64,000 bases of DNA. Origin: an uncultured delta proteobacterium (GTDB lineage Bacteria; Desulfobacterota; Desulfobulbia; Desulfobulbales; Desulfocapsaceae). Positions 63,100 to 64,000 of this stretch are shown in pieces; within the stretch, counting starts at the first letter, position 1; the number at the start of each line of letters is the position of its first letter. Position numbers and translations under genes: made by a program. The DNA lies in assembly GCA_903875445.1 (NCBI GenBank), contig CAIQWD010000064.1, forward strand, positions 1 through 64,000, in the 5' to 3' direction. The notes under the pieces are model-generated. The model was given only the letters and a program-made list of their open reading frames with translations, had not been told where the DNA came from and did not search any database.

Positions 63100-64000
63100 A
63101 TGGATGAAAACATCTTTTTTAAACAAGCCACTCTCTTGATCTGCAGCAGCCTGGAAATAGAAATAGCTCTATGGCGCTGCCGACAATTTATTGCCGAATA
63201 TCTTCCGGCTGATGAGATCTACTTGAACATCTACAAGCCGTCGGAAAGGGCGCTTCGCTATATTGCGCGGGCGGATAGGCACGGCGGTGTTAAACTTGAT
63301 AAAACTATCAAACTTCCGGCGCAGTTAAGTCAATCGATCGAGAACGGCGAGAGGCTCAAGGATTATCTGCTCATCGGTGATCCGGAACAGGATCCGATGG
63401 GTCGCATTCTCTGCAGGGAATTTGGTTTTGCCGACACCTCTCTGGTGGCTCTCAGGCTCATCATTGATGGACACCGGCTCGGAGTGATGGATGTTTTTGC
63501 CAAAGGCAAGAACCGTTTGACGGAGGAGCATGCCGGCCTTATCCGCTTACTCAGGGAGCCTCTGGCCATAGCCATGGCCAATGCCTTAAAGCATCAGCAG
63601 GTAGTCGAGTTAAAAGAGCAGCTGCTTTCCGACAATCGTTTTTTTAACCGCGAGTTGATCGCGCGCGCCGGGGATGAGGTGGTGGGGGCCGGAGGCGGGC
63701 TGCTAAAGGTGATGGAAAGCGTTGCCCAGGTGGCTCCGCTTAAAAACACGGTTCTTCTTATCGGTGAAACCGGTACCGGCAAGGAAGTGATCGCCAATGC
63801 CATTCACCGCAGTTCCCCGCGGTGCAACGAGCCCTTGATCAAGGTGAACTGCGGGGCTATTCCGGAAAATTTGATCGACAGCGAGCTTTTTGGTCATGAA
63901 AAGGGCGCCTTCACCGGGGCCTTCGAGCAGAAAAGAGGTCGTTTCGAGAGGGCCAACAAGGGAACCATTTTTCTCGATGAAATCGGTGAATTGCCGCTGT
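63100..64000 (+). CDS. Sigma-54-dependent activator with GAF domain (partial, runs off window)
   Basis: At least 300 residues, cut by the window end. GAF domain at about 20-165 (FGFADTSLVALRLIIDGHRL). A linker helix follows, then the AAA+ domain with Walker A GETGTGKEV, GAFTGA intact, and FLDEIGELPL. Layout as in NorR/FhlA-type activators, which sense small molecules through GAF. Start ATG 63100 or 63082, neither with a good ribosome site. It could activate sigma-54 promoters of the catabolic island, but I saw no convincing -24/-12 site there. Confidence 0.88.
   Translation, partial: MDENIFFKQATLLICSSLEIEIALWRCRQFIAEYLPADEIYLNIYKPSERALRYIARADRHGGVKLDKTIKLPAQLSQSIENGERLKDYLLIGDPEQDPMGRILCREFGFADTSLVALRLIIDGHRLGVMDVFAKGKNRLTEEHAGLIRLLREPLAIAMANALKHQQVVELKEQLLSDNRFFNRELIARAGDEVVGAGGGLLKVMESVAQVAPLKNTVLLIGETGTGKEVIANAIHRSSPRCNEPLIKVNCGAIPENLIDSELFGHEKGAFTGAFEQKRGRFERANKGTIFLDEIGELPL

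Overview
The window looks like chromosome from a strictly anaerobic member of the Desulfobacterota, probably close to Desulfobulbales. This placement is an inference from gene content: transhydroxylase-type molybdenum enzymes, the GGGtGRT/NifU-like pair, a long-form deltaproteobacterial integron integrase, and many receiver, DUF4388 and roadblock signalling proteins. No rRNA is present. The only RNA gene seen is tRNA-Gly(GCC).

Region 1 (1-3.9 kb) is a row of minus-strand gene cassettes separated by attC-like sites with no integrase beside them. The cassettes carry a DUF262 + RiboL-PSP-HEPN gene pair, a complete three-gene HigB-HigA-SecB-like toxin-antitoxin-chaperone set, and a decayed gene with a HEPN-like motif. 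Several stop codons lie inside or very near the attC sites.

Region 2 (4-34 kb) is mostly housekeeping and signalling: citrate synthase, tRNA-Gly, a MocR regulator divergent from a DMT exporter, a DHH-CBS protein, SprT/DUF2786, a DUF4442-Mth938 fusion, two Hsp20 proteins with a DnaJ-like co-chaperone, MarR, PIN-PhoH, an M24 peptidase, RsmB, a periplasmic binding protein, the GGGtGRT/NifU-like pair, an M16C protease, Dtd, roadblock proteins, an NtrC-type two-component system and a chemoreceptor.

Region 3 (33.5-44.7 kb and 48.6-62.4 kb) is a catabolic island probably devoted to polyhydroxylated aromatics such as pyrogallol, phloroglucinol or hydroxyhydroquinone. Operon A encodes a transhydroxylase-type Mo enzyme and its Fe-S subunit, a cupin, a split ADP-forming acyl-CoA ligase, a crotonase, a DUF35 protein with an SCP2-type thiolase, and a TPR protein. 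Operon B encodes an SDR reductase and two metal-dependent cyclase-family hydrolases. Operon C encodes a membrane-anchored Psr/Phs-like Mo complex followed by a second transhydroxylase-like pair. Operons A and B are each divergent from one of two paralogous IclR regulators, and both regulator promoters carry the 12-mer ATGGAACAGGAT. A plausible scheme is ring hydroxyl rearrangement (transhydroxylase), ring reduction (SDR), hydrolytic ring opening (cyclase family), CoA activation (ADP-forming ligase), then crotonase and thiolase steps to acetyl units. The substrate is not proven by sequence.

Region 4 (44.9-48.6 kb) interrupts the island with a second cassette array. It holds a nucleotidyltransferase with a small partner protein, a TIR-like protein and a DUF4145 protein. 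Next to it is an integron integrase gene that has lost its central part in frame, including the first catalytic arginine. The cassettes lie on the 3' side of this integrase, the reverse of the classical layout. Region 5 (52.2-54.9 kb) is degenerate accessory DNA: an hsdM remnant, a DUF4143 ATPase and a perfect 16-bp inverted repeat. The right edge holds a cyclic-nucleotide-binding protein and the 5' part of a GAF/sigma-54 activator.
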